In this document: in pieces, positions 1 to 6,014 of the stretch
Numbering within the stretch: position 1 is the stretch's first letter
Layout: the number at the start of each line of letters is the position of its first letter
From: Gammaproteobacteria bacterium
Lineage (GTDB): Bacteria > Pseudomonadota > Gammaproteobacteria > Coxiellales > Coxiellaceae
Reading direction: 5' to 3'
NCBI GenBank assembly: GCA_021774015.1
Contig: JAJFJO010000190.1
Coordinates: 1 to 7,419, forward strand
Length of the DNA stretch: 7,419 bases
Notes under the pieces: model-generated
Database searches by the model: none
What the model saw: only the letters and a program-made list of their open reading frames with translations
What the model was told of the DNA's origin: nothing
Made by a program: the position numbers and the translations under genes

Positions 1-936
1 ATTGGCAGCGTCCATAGAACCGTTTGATGTAGCCCCAGCACCCACTAAGTTATGTATCTCATCTACAAAAATAATTGCATGCGGCACTTCTTGAAGTTCT
101 GCTAAAACACCCTTTAAACGTTTTTCAAAATCGCCACGAAATTTCGTTCCTGCTAATAAAGAACCTAGGTCTAAAGAAAAGATCACACTTTTTGCTAACA
201 CATCTGGAACTTGCTCATCAACAATTAATCGCGCCAGCCCTTCTGCAATAGCCGTTTTACCCACGCCAGCTTCACCGACAAAAATAGGGTTATTTTTGCG
301 TCGCCTTGAGAGCACTTGAATACATCGCTGCAATTCTTTTGCTCTACCAATAATCGGATCTATATTACCCAGCATTGCTTTTTTATTGAGATTTTCTGCG
401 TATTTTTCTAGCTCGCTTTCTTCGGCTTCTTCCATAGCAGGGTCTTCAATAAAAAAACCATCAAAACCGGGACTGCTTTTCTCTGTAGGGCTAGAACCAA
501 AATCGGTCATTAAGCTAGGACCTTCCACACATTGTATAACTTCTTCTTGTGTTACATTTTCCTCGCTTAAAAAGGCAGATGCTTTGCTATCAACTTCATC
601 TAATAAAGTTACCAACAAATCAACACCACCAATCTCACTCACATCCGTTATTTGTGCTTGAAAAATACATTGTTGCAATACCCGCTGAAAACTCGATGTC
701 GGTATGACTTCTTTAGCTTTAGTTTTTCTAACCGTCGGTGTACTTTCATTAATATAGATACAAATCGTCGCACGCAAACGTTCTACATTAGCGCCGCATT
801 GACTTAACACATCACCGACCTCGGGATTATCCAAAAGGGCTAATAATAAGTGTTCAAGCGTGATGAATTTATGCTGATTTGTTTTTGCCTGAATATAGGC
901 ATTGTATAGTGTCATCTCAAGCGTTTTACTAAACAT
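1..936 (-). CDS. clpA: ATP-dependent Clp protease ATP-binding subunit ClpA, N-terminal part (cut by window edge)
   Basis: ClpA is the hexameric AAA+ unfoldase that feeds substrates into the ClpP peptidase in the cytoplasm. The 312 codons present cover the N-terminal substrate/adaptor domain (about residues 1-145, opening MFSKTLEMTLYNAY and containing ITLEHLLLALLDNPEV), an acidic linker, and most of the first AAA+ module. Visible in that module are DPIIGRAKELQR, Walker A GEAGVGKT (221-228, K227), the pore-loop motif GTKFRGDFEKR (from 263) and Walker B IIFVDEIH (D292, E293). Spacing between these motifs matches E. coli ClpA with a constant shift of about 7 residues. The ATG at 936 is preceded by an AGGAA ribosome site and matches the family N-terminus. 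The frame is open to base 1, so the second AAA+ domain and C-terminus lie outside the window. No clpS gene sits just upstream, unlike in many proteobacteria. Identification is very secure; adaptor dependence cannot be judged here. Confidence 0.96.
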   Translation of the reverse strand, partial: MFSKTLEMTLYNAYIQAKTNQHKFITLEHLLLALLDNPEVGDVLSQCGANVERLRATICIYINESTPTVRKTKAKEVIPTSSFQRVLQQCIFQAQITDVSEIGGVDLLVTLLDEVDSKASAFLSEENVTQEEVIQCVEGPSLMTDFGSSPTEKSSPGFDGFFIEDPAMEEAEESELEKYAENLNKKAMLGNIDPIIGRAKELQRCIQVLSRRRKNNPIFVGEAGVGKTAIAEGLARLIVDEQVPDVLAKSVIFSLDLGSLLAGTKFRGDFEKRLKGVLAELQEVPHAIIFVDEIHNLVGAGATSNGSMDAAN

Positions 937-1122
937 AATATTCTTCCTAACAGTGCTCTTAACATTGTTATCGGCTTGAGATGGCCAAGAATAAAATATT
1001 TTTTATGATCCCTCAGGAAAGGAGTAAAATATTAGCGAAGATAGCGCAACTAATCTGACGACCTTCACTAAAATGCTCATAAACTCAACCAAATACAGAT
1101 AATCGAGCCAGGACGAGCTCAA

Positions 1123-1151
1123 TTAAAAAATTACTAGTTTTATGCTATAAT
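1123..1151 (+). promoter_or_regulatory. Extended -10 promoter of the small secreted-protein gene
   Basis: A perfect extended -10 element, TGCTATAAT (1143-1151), lies 34 bases before the start codon at 1186. The best -35 at 17-base spacing is only TTAAAA (1123-1128), embedded in an A/T-rich stretch that could act as an UP element. An extended -10 can compensate for a weak -35. Inferred from sequence match only. Confidence 0.6.
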
Positions 1152-1185
1152 ACTACATTAACAACTAAATAATGGGGAGAATAAA

Positions 1186-1539
1186 ATGAGTATTAAATCA
1201 ATGGCTAGTATTAGTGCCTTAGCCCTAGTAGTATCATCATTTACAGCTATAGCTAGCACTCAGATTTTGTTTACAGGCATACATCAAGCTCCTGGTGGGC
1301 AGTTATATTTCAACCTAAAAGATAACAAAATAAACCCAGCATCTTATGTAGGTCACTTTTTTAAGATGAAAATGCATGGAACCAAGCAAAAAACAATAGT
1401 AAAGATTATTAATGCTCACTGCATTAACCATAAAAAAGCACAATTTACTATTTCAGGGCCCAATAAAAAAACCTACAACGTACCTGTTATTTTTTCTAAC
1501 AAACATGTATGCACAAATAGCAGAATTATAGAAATATAA
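1186..1539 (+). CDS. Small, strongly basic exported protein of unknown function
   Basis: This 117-residue protein belongs to no family I recognise. It starts with a typical Sec signal peptide: short n-region with K4, hydrophobic core about residues 7-22, and an AIA|S cleavage site after A23. The mature part would be about 94 residues. It is strongly cationic (roughly 12 Lys and 1 Arg against 1 Asp and 1 Glu), has six His, and has exactly two Cys (C79 and C109), which could form a disulfide after export to the periplasm. Alternating hydrophobic stretches (QILFTGI, LYFNL, TIVKIINA, AQFTI, VPVIF) suggest a small beta-rich fold. The ATG at 1186 follows GGGGAG (1174-1179) at 6-base spacing and a good promoter. 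A hairpin follows the stop. It is divergent from clpA and convergent with the transporter, so it is probably monocistronic. Signal peptide, promoter, ribosome site and terminator together make it a believable gene. Confidence 0.8.
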   Translation: MSIKSMASISALALVVSSFTAIASTQILFTGIHQAPGGQLYFNLKDNKINPASYVGHFFKMKMHGTKQKTIVKIINAHCINHKKAQFTISGPNKKTYNVPVIFSNKHVCTNSRIIEI

Positions 1540-1556
1540 TTCTAGCTTGATAGATC

Positions 1557-1597
1557 ACTCCAAGTACTTGCTGCGACAAGTGCTTGGGGTATTTTCG
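1557..1597 (+). terminator. Hairpin terminator after the small secreted-protein gene
   Basis: Bases 1557-1570 pair with 1577-1590 (ACTCCAAGTACTTG against CAAGTGCTTGGGGT). This gives a 14-base-pair stem with two G-U wobbles and a 6-base loop, beginning 17 bases after the stop codon. The following tract ATTTTC is short, so termination may be only moderate. No T-run follows on the minus strand, which points to use by the plus-strand gene. Confidence 0.65.
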
Positions 1598-1636
1598 GCT
1601 CAAACAAACAATCGAAAGCCATTGCTGGGTATCTTC

Positions 1637-1668
1637 AAAAAAAAATCCCTTACCCGAAGAAAATAAGG
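1637..1668 (-). terminator. Probable intrinsic terminator of the DHA2 transporter gene
   Basis: Read on the minus strand, CCTTA (1668-1664) can pair with TAAGG (1652-1648) around an 11-base loop, and this is followed by GA and then nine T (1645-1637). The long T-run is convincing but the stem is short. It lies about 60 bases past the transporter stop codon, where a terminator would be expected. Confidence 0.5.
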
Positions 1669-1725
1669 CTTTCAAATGTAAACTTCACAGATGTCAGTCT
1701 AAACAGGTTCTTCTTGATACGATTC

Positions 1726-3285
1726 TTAGCCAGCAAACGGATTAATCTTGCCGGTTCCTGCATTTATACGTTTACAACGACGAATCAGCACCACAGTAAA
1801 GACTAGGCTTAATACATAAAGTACAAAGGCAAATAGCATCACCCTCTTATAGCCGTGGATAAAGGCACTTTTAAACAAAGGTAAAATTTTATCTGCCGCA
1901 GGACCAACGATTTGCTTCAATAACTGTAGCGCTTGGCTAGGGTCATTAAGCATTGCCGCCACTGTCTGATGCTGTGCTTTGGTTAAAGCCACATTGTGAA
2001 CCACCAGTGCGCTTTTCATATAGTGAAACTCACCTGCAGTGAAAATCGTCGTAGCTACTGCCAAGATAATAACTCCGGCCGTGTTCCAATTAGTGAAAAT
2101 CAAACCGATAACACTACCTGCTCGATCAACCTTTACTGCCTGATAAGTTAACGTAACTCCAGTCGTATTTGCCACGGCCCATACACCACCCATTAAAAAT
2201 AATGCAATGATAATCACTACATAGTGTGTGCCAACACCAAAAAAACCATACTGAATAACTGTTGATAGTAATGCTGCACAAACAGCAAATATAATCGGCA
2301 CATACACACCAAACTTACCTGATATCTTATCCCAGAAAGTGGCTATTATAACTTGCATCAATGGAGGACATAACATAAACAAACCCAATTGTAGCGGTGT
2401 GACATTCTGCACATTGCTTAAGTACAATGGCGCAACAAACATCATTGCACTTGTCGAAATACTCGCAGCCACACACGTTACAATACCCAATAAAATTTTA
2501 GGATTCTTCAAATCTTGCAAATCCAATAATGGCGCCTCTATGTAATACTCCACTAACCATAAAAAAATCAATGCAAGCACAGCGGCGACAAAAAATATAA
2601 CAACCTTAGGGGTAAACCCGACATTACCAACGCCTACAATCCCATAGATTAAACTCCCAAAACCAACAATCATTAGTGCCACACCTACCCAATCAATTCT
2701 TGTGTCAGGATGTTTAACCGTTTCCTCAAGGTTTCCTATACAAAGTAAAAAGCCAACAATAACAAGCGGGATATTAACAAAAAACACCCAACGCCAACTT
2801 AAATATTGCACTAGCACCCCACCCAGAAATGGGCCTATCGCCAAACCAAAACCTGTAATCGCTGAATAAATTCCAATAGCACGAGACTGCAGTTCTTCTG
2901 GAAAACCAATCGGGGCTAAAGCTGCTGCCGTTGTAAAAATAACCGCTGCTCCCACTCCCTGCAAACCACGAAAGGCAACCAACCACCAAAAATCAACTGA
3001 TATGCCAGCGCCAATTGCCGCTAAACCGAAAATAAAGACACCTACATAGAAAACAAGCCTTTTACCAAAAATGTCACTAAGCTTGCCACTTAATATCATT
3101 AACGTTGCTAGAGCAAGCCAAAAGCTATTCATCACCCACTGCAGGTCGATAACCGGCACGGACAATACTCTCTGTATCGTTGGCATTGCCGTAAAAACGA
3201 TCGAAAAGTCCAAGAAGGCAATAGATGCCATAACACTCAAGCCCATCAAGCCTAACCATCTTCTAATACTGGATGTTGATTGCAT
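1726..3285 (-). CDS. DHA2-family (14-helix) major facilitator superfamily transporter
   Basis: This 519-residue inner-membrane protein is a proton-driven drug/metabolite antiporter of the EmrB/QacA (DHA2) type. Family motifs are clear: LDFSIVFTAMP in helix 1 (25-35), motif A GKLSDIFGKR (67-76), motif B RGLQGVG (106-112), and motif C GFGLAIGPFLGG (145-156) followed by SWRWVFFVNIP (163-173). Hydrophobic segments continue to about residue 501, consistent with 14 helices, and the protein ends in a basic tail (RRCKR). A roughly 60-residue extracytoplasmic loop (about 417-478) precedes the last helix, as is common in this family. The ATG at 3285 has an AGGGGG ribosome site 4 bases upstream. No membrane-fusion partner (EmrA-like) or TetR/MarR regulator is adjacent, so substrate and regulation are unknown. 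It may be a drug, metabolite or lipid-linked exporter. The family is certain; the function is not. Confidence 0.93.
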   Translation of the reverse strand: MQSTSSIRRWLGLMGLSVMASIAFLDFSIVFTAMPTIQRVLSVPVIDLQWVMNSFWLALATLMILSGKLSDIFGKRLVFYVGVFIFGLAAIGAGISVDFWWLVAFRGLQGVGAAVIFTTAAALAPIGFPEELQSRAIGIYSAITGFGLAIGPFLGGVLVQYLSWRWVFFVNIPLVIVGFLLCIGNLEETVKHPDTRIDWVGVALMIVGFGSLIYGIVGVGNVGFTPKVVIFFVAAVLALIFLWLVEYYIEAPLLDLQDLKNPKILLGIVTCVAASISTSAMMFVAPLYLSNVQNVTPLQLGLFMLCPPLMQVIIATFWDKISGKFGVYVPIIFAVCAALLSTVIQYGFFGVGTHYVVIIIALFLMGGVWAVANTTGVTLTYQAVKVDRAGSVIGLIFTNWNTAGVIILAVATTIFTAGEFHYMKSALVVHNVALTKAQHQTVAAMLNDPSQALQLLKQIVGPAADKILPLFKSAFIHGYKRVMLFAFVLYVLSLVFTVVLIRRCKRINAGTGKINPFAG

Positions 3286-3324
3286 AGTGCCCCCTAAATG
3301 CTGTCACTATCGAAATTGAATCAC

Positions 3325-3354
3325 AGTATACGGGAAACCATGCCGCTAAAGCAA
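3325..3354 (-). promoter_or_regulatory. Possible sigma-70 promoter of the transporter gene
   Basis: On the minus strand, TTGCTT (3354-3349) and TATACT (3330-3325) are separated by 18 bases, with the -10 about 40 bases before the ATG at 3285. The -10 is strong and the -35 matches only in its TTG. It lies in the fliA-transporter spacer and would let the transporter be expressed independently of fliA. Confidence 0.5.
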
Positions 3355-3443
3355 AAACCGGGTGATACGCTGCATCAGAGATGACAAAAATGAAAAAATC
3401 AACTATGGGGATTATGGTTCTTACTAGACTTTTCTTCTAAAAC

Positions 3444-4160
3444 TCAACCAGTTAATCGTGCTTTAAATCGTGCTATTGCCTGAGCATGTAACTGGCTGAC
3501 TCTTGCCCCCGTAATCTCAAGCACCTCACCAATATCTTTGAAATTTAATTTATTTGTGTAGTGCATATTTAAGATGATTTGTTCGCGTTTCGGAAAATTT
3601 TCCCCGATGCCTAGAATACAAGCCTTGAGATCATCTTGTGACACTTTCTCACAAGGATCATCATTTATTTTATCTCCAGCCACCGTTCCTTCATGAGTCC
3701 CATCAAAACTAACCAGTTCATTTACATATGTTTTAGATGTTAAACTAGCATATTCTTGTAAAGTGATTCCTAACTGTAAGGCTACTTCTCCACTTGTTGC
3801 CTGAGTGCCTTTTTTATTCTCCACACATCTAATCGCCTCACTGACTTTTCGCATATTTTGATGTACTGAGCGCGGAGCCCAACTTACCTTACGTAAATCA
3901 TCAATCATTGCGCCTTTAATACGGTTACTAGCAAATGTAGAAAAGCTGGTTTTATTTTTAAAATTAAATTTTTGCCGAGCCTCTAACAACCCAACAATGC
4001 CTGATTGAATCAAATCTTCTAACAACACAGTTTTTGGAAGTCGCGCCAATAAATGATAGGCGATTTTTTTCACTAAACCACCATACTGGCCGACAACCTT
4101 TTCTGCAGAGCCTAGAGTAACTGTTTTGTTATAATTTCCCATGCCATTTTGTTTTTCCAT
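3444..4160 (-). CDS. fliA: RNA polymerase sigma factor for flagellar operons (sigma-28, FliA)
   Basis: FliA directs RNA polymerase to late flagellar genes (flagellin, motor, chemotaxis) and is normally held back by the anti-sigma factor FlgM. The 238-residue product has the family's usual length and domain order. Region 2 spans about 25-95, with LVKKIAYHLLARLP, LEDLIQSGIVGLLEA and TFASNRIKGAMIDDLRKVSWAPRS. Region 3 covers about 105-160. Region 4 has PKREQIILNMHY and the helix-turn-helix NFKDIGEVLEITGARVSQLHAQAIARFKA (about 206-234). A GTG at 4175 would add five residues, but it has no spaced ribosome site. The ATG at 4160 has AGAGG at 7-base spacing and is preferred. It follows fleR on the same strand after 146 bases. 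I see no clear sigma-54 or sigma-28 promoter in that gap, so read-through from fleR is possible. In Pseudomonas fliA sits beside fleN and chemotaxis genes, so this location is different. Confidence 0.95.
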   Translation of the reverse strand: MEKQNGMGNYNKTVTLGSAEKVVGQYGGLVKKIAYHLLARLPKTVLLEDLIQSGIVGLLEARQKFNFKNKTSFSTFASNRIKGAMIDDLRKVSWAPRSVHQNMRKVSEAIRCVENKKGTQATSGEVALQLGITLQEYASLTSKTYVNELVSFDGTHEGTVAGDKINDDPCEKVSQDDLKACILGIGENFPKREQIILNMHYTNKLNFKDIGEVLEITGARVSQLHAQAIARFKARLTG

Positions 4161-4167
4161 ATGCCTG

Positions 4168-4172
4168 CCTCT
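4168..4172 (-). promoter_or_regulatory. Ribosome binding site that sets the fliA start
   Basis: AGAGG on the minus strand lies 7 bases before the ATG at 4160. The alternative upstream GTG (4175) has its only AAGG-like sequence directly abutting the codon, so initiation there is unlikely. Confidence 0.6.
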
Positions 4173-4306
4173 CACCCTTGTAGCATAAGCTCAAAAAAAC
4201 AAGTTAACCATCCATTAAGTTTTTGGACACCACTTCAACTTCATAACCAATCTCTAAACATACCAATTATTATGAGTTTTTTAATGCTAAAACATTCATC
4301 TACTCA

Positions 4307-5677
4307 CTATGTCTCTCCCTGATCTTTTTGCGCTGAATATCTACGTGACGGTGATGGAATATCCATTCCTTTTTCACGCATTCGCGCCAACTTGTAGCGT
4401 AACGTCCGCGGACTAATACTCAATAACTCAGCTGCTTTAGTACGGTTACCCTTGGTACGATGCAACGTACTAATAATCAATGAATGTTCCTGATCTTTTA
4501 ATCCTGATGTTTCCGTATCATTGTTTGACACCTCAGGTTGCTGTGATACCACTTGCAAACCCGCATCTAAAAGAAAGTCAGCCATCTCTAAGTGCGTACC
4601 AGGCTGCATAATCAATGCACGTTGAATCACATTATCCATTTCACGCGCATTACCCGGCCAGCCATACTGAATTAATAATCGCTTAGCACCTTCTGACAAA
4701 CTAGGCACTTCACGATTAATAATCTGCGCATGATGCTTAATTAGATATTCAGCCATCGGAATAATATCCAGTGGACGCTCACGTAATGGTACCCAATGAA
4801 TGGGGAATACATTTAAGCGATAGTACAAATCTTTTCGAAAATTGCCCTCAGCAACTTCTCTCTGTAGATTACAGTTGGTCGTTACAATCACTCGGACATC
4901 CAAACTTATCATGTTTTGGCTGCCTAAACGCTCAACTTCACGTTCTTGTAACACTCGCAATAATTTCGCCTGTAGACCTAAAGGCATTTCCGAAATTTCA
5001 TCAAGTAATAAAGTTCCACCTTGCGCCTGCTCAAATTTACCTTCATGAGATTTATTCGCACCGGTAAATGCGCCTTTCTCATAACCAAACAAACTCGCTT
5101 CTAACATCGTGTCTGGAATTGCCGCACAATTTATAGCGACAAATGGCTTGTCAGCACGATCCGAACAATCATGAATGTAGCGCGCAATGACTTCCTTACC
5201 AACACCACTTTCACCGCTAATTAATACAGACACATGGCTCGGAGCTGCACGTTGTGCTAATGATAATACCTGCTTGCTATACAGATCTTGTGCAATCACT
5301 TCCTTAGAGTTGTTATTTTTCCCCGACAGTTTTTGCTTGAGTGTATCTAACAAAGCCAGCCGTGTAGACGTCTTTATATGATGTCCATCTTTAAGCTGAT
5401 CTAAAGCAATATCTTCAACACCTTCCGCCTCATCGACCAGCATAATCACGGGAATTTGAACTGCCTGCTGGGTCAAGTCTTGTATCATTGCTTGACTATC
5501 AACAGCATTCACAGCAACGTCAGCAACAATCGCATCGGGTTTGCTCTTGGCAATGATATGGTCTAGATCAATATTTTGATTCGCTAATCCATAGCTATAA
5601 CCTGCCGAACGCAACATGTTAGCAATAAAATTATCGCCATCTTGGTCACCTATGATTAATATGTTTCTTGCTTCCAT
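4307..5677 (-). CDS. fleR: Sigma-54-dependent flagellar response regulator FleR/FlrC
   Basis: FleR/FlrC is the NtrC-type activator of the middle flagellar genes (hook, basal body), usually phosphorylated by the kinase FleS/FlrB. The 456-residue protein has an N-terminal receiver-like domain (about 5-117), a sigma-54-interacting AAA+ domain (about 130-360), and a Fis-type helix-turn-helix (about 409-433, NRTKAAELLSISPRTLRYKLARM). In the AAA+ domain I see Walker A GESGVGKE (155-162), the sigma-54 contact loop GAFTGA (202-207), Walker B LLLDEISE (D226, E227), FRKDLYYRLNVFP (280-291) and WPGNAREMDN (340-349). The segment DEISEMPLGLQAKLLRVLQEREVER is characteristic of FleR. The receiver keeps D53 but looks degenerate elsewhere. 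The ATG at 5677 has AAGGAG (5690-5685) at 7-base spacing and lies downstream of a sigma-54 promoter. No fleS gene is adjacent. It is divergent from fleQ. Confidence 0.93.
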   Translation of the reverse strand: MEARNILIIGDQDGDNFIANMLRSAGYSYGLANQNIDLDHIIAKSKPDAIVADVAVNAVDSQAMIQDLTQQAVQIPVIMLVDEAEGVEDIALDQLKDGHHIKTSTRLALLDTLKQKLSGKNNNSKEVIAQDLYSKQVLSLAQRAAPSHVSVLISGESGVGKEVIARYIHDCSDRADKPFVAINCAAIPDTMLEASLFGYEKGAFTGANKSHEGKFEQAQGGTLLLDEISEMPLGLQAKLLRVLQEREVERLGSQNMISLDVRVIVTTNCNLQREVAEGNFRKDLYYRLNVFPIHWVPLRERPLDIIPMAEYLIKHHAQIINREVPSLSEGAKRLLIQYGWPGNAREMDNVIQRALIMQPGTHLEMADFLLDAGLQVVSQQPEVSNNDTETSGLKDQEHSLIISTLHRTKGNRTKAAELLSISPRTLRYKLARMREKGMDIPSPSRRYSAQKDQGET

Positions 5678-5718
5678 GTTCCTACTCCTTCAGTTCTCTT
5701 CACAATTACCCTCAATAA

Positions 5719-5735
5719 TGCAAGAAACAGACCAA
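5719..5735 (-). promoter_or_regulatory. Sigma-54 (RpoN) promoter of fleR
   Basis: On the minus strand TTGGTCTGTTTCTTGCA carries GG (5733-5732) and GC (5721-5720) separated by exactly 10 bases, the -24/-12 spacing sigma-54 requires. It also keeps the flanking TT of the -24 box, the G that follows it, and the TT and A around the -12 GC. Transcription would begin near 5708, leaving a leader of about 30 bases. This fits the known rule that fleSR-type operons are sigma-54 and FleQ dependent. Confidence 0.8.
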
Positions 5736-5738
5736 CTT

Positions 5739-5757
5739 TTGCCGGGGGCAAGTTTTT
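5739..5757 (+). repeat. Short GC-rich palindrome followed by T-run
   Basis: TTGCC (5739-5743) and GGCAA (5747-5751) form a 5-base-pair inverted repeat around GGG, followed by G and five T on the plus strand. It abuts the upstream edge of the fleR -24 box. It could be a weak terminator against plus-strand transcription or a protein-binding palindrome. The function is undetermined. Confidence 0.35.
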
Positions 5758-5898
5758 CATAGGATGCCGGAGAGAATGTTATCCAGAAATAAGCGCGAGC
5801 GCCCAGCTGTCATACCAAAAACGAGTGCGAGCAAATAACCCAGGATCCACACCTATTTCAAAAAACTCACCTCATATGGCAAAAAATATCACCACAAT

Positions 5899-5914
5899 TT
5901 GACGAAAAATTGAC
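5899..5914. promoter_or_regulatory. FleQ-box-like operator/enhancer
   Basis: GACGAAAAATTGAC (5901-5914) resembles the published FleQ consensus GTCANTAAATTGAC at 11 of 14 positions, counting N as a match; the right half is nearly perfect. It also forms two TTGAC direct repeats (5899 and 5910) exactly 11 bases apart. It overlaps the fleQ -35 box and is about 190-200 bases upstream of the predicted fleR start site. It could serve for autoregulation and as an enhancer. The consensus is recalled from knowledge and was not searched. Confidence 0.45.
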
Positions 5915-5939
5915 ATTTAGAACTCTAGAAACTTATACT
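5910..5939 (+). promoter_or_regulatory. Sigma-70-type promoter of fleQ
   Basis: A perfect -35 TTGACA (5910-5915) and a five-of-six -10 TATACT (5934-5939) are separated by 18 bases. Transcription would start around 5946, giving a leader of about 70 bases before the ATG at 6015. FleQ-type master regulators are usually made from a vegetative promoter at the top of the hierarchy. Confidence 0.75.
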
Positions 5940-6001
5940 GTACGAAGTTCTGACGGATTTAGAGCTCTGCAGCAAAGGCTATGCCTGCTCAGAACAAAAA
6001 C

Positions 6002-6007
6002 AAGGAG
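6002..6007 (+). promoter_or_regulatory. Ribosome binding site that sets the fleQ start
   Basis: AAGGAG sits 7 bases before the ATG at 6015. Together with the promoter at 5910-5939 it rules out the longer reading from the TTG at 5910. Confidence 0.85.
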
Positions 6008-6014
6008 AGTATCA

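Larger units (their letters stand above)
5678..6014. other. Divergent fleR-fleQ regulatory spacer (337 bases, no gene)
   Basis: I see no protein-coding or RNA gene here. An open frame running into fleQ from 5910 is discounted because its only initiator is a TTG inside the fleQ -35 box. The spacer holds, from left to right, the fleR ribosome site, a sigma-54 promoter facing fleR, a small GC-rich palindrome, an undistinguished stretch (5760-5898) with imperfectly repeated GCGCGAGC/GTGCGAGC segments, a FleQ-box-like sequence, the fleQ promoter, and a 5' leader of roughly 70 bases. Confidence 0.8.

Noticed and set aside
386..661. Plus-strand open frame of 91 codons
   Set aside because: It lies antisense to the ClpA linker and N-domain; its Ser-rich product is a shadow of the clpA reading frame.
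985..1035. A/T-rich sequences with repeated TAAAATATT upstream of clpA
   Set aside because: They look like ordinary AT-rich spacer sequence; no properly spaced -35/-10 pair or heat-shock promoter for clpA could be supported.
2339..3319. Several 68-82 codon frames within or overlapping the transporter gene on both strands
   Set aside because: All overlap the well-supported DHA2 transporter frame and lack recognisable motifs.
3380..3425. T-rich tract after fliA that could be a terminator on the minus strand
   Set aside because: The preceding inverted repeat (AACTAT/ATGGTT) is short, and on the minus strand it has a C-A mismatch, so no convincing stem precedes the T-run.
4220..4260. Sigma-54-like sequence TTGGTTATGAAGTTGAA upstream of fliA (minus strand)
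   Set aside because: The spacing fits, but the -12 dinucleotide is GA instead of GC and the -24 box matches only in TTGG. This is too weak to call next to the good fleR promoter.
4771..5381. Plus-strand frames of 64-98 codons inside fleR
   Set aside because: They are antisense to the conserved AAA+ and receiver segments of FleR, so coding is explained by the other strand.
5809..5822. Second possible FleQ box starting GTCAT
   Set aside because: Only the left half matches the consensus; the right half lacks TTGAC.
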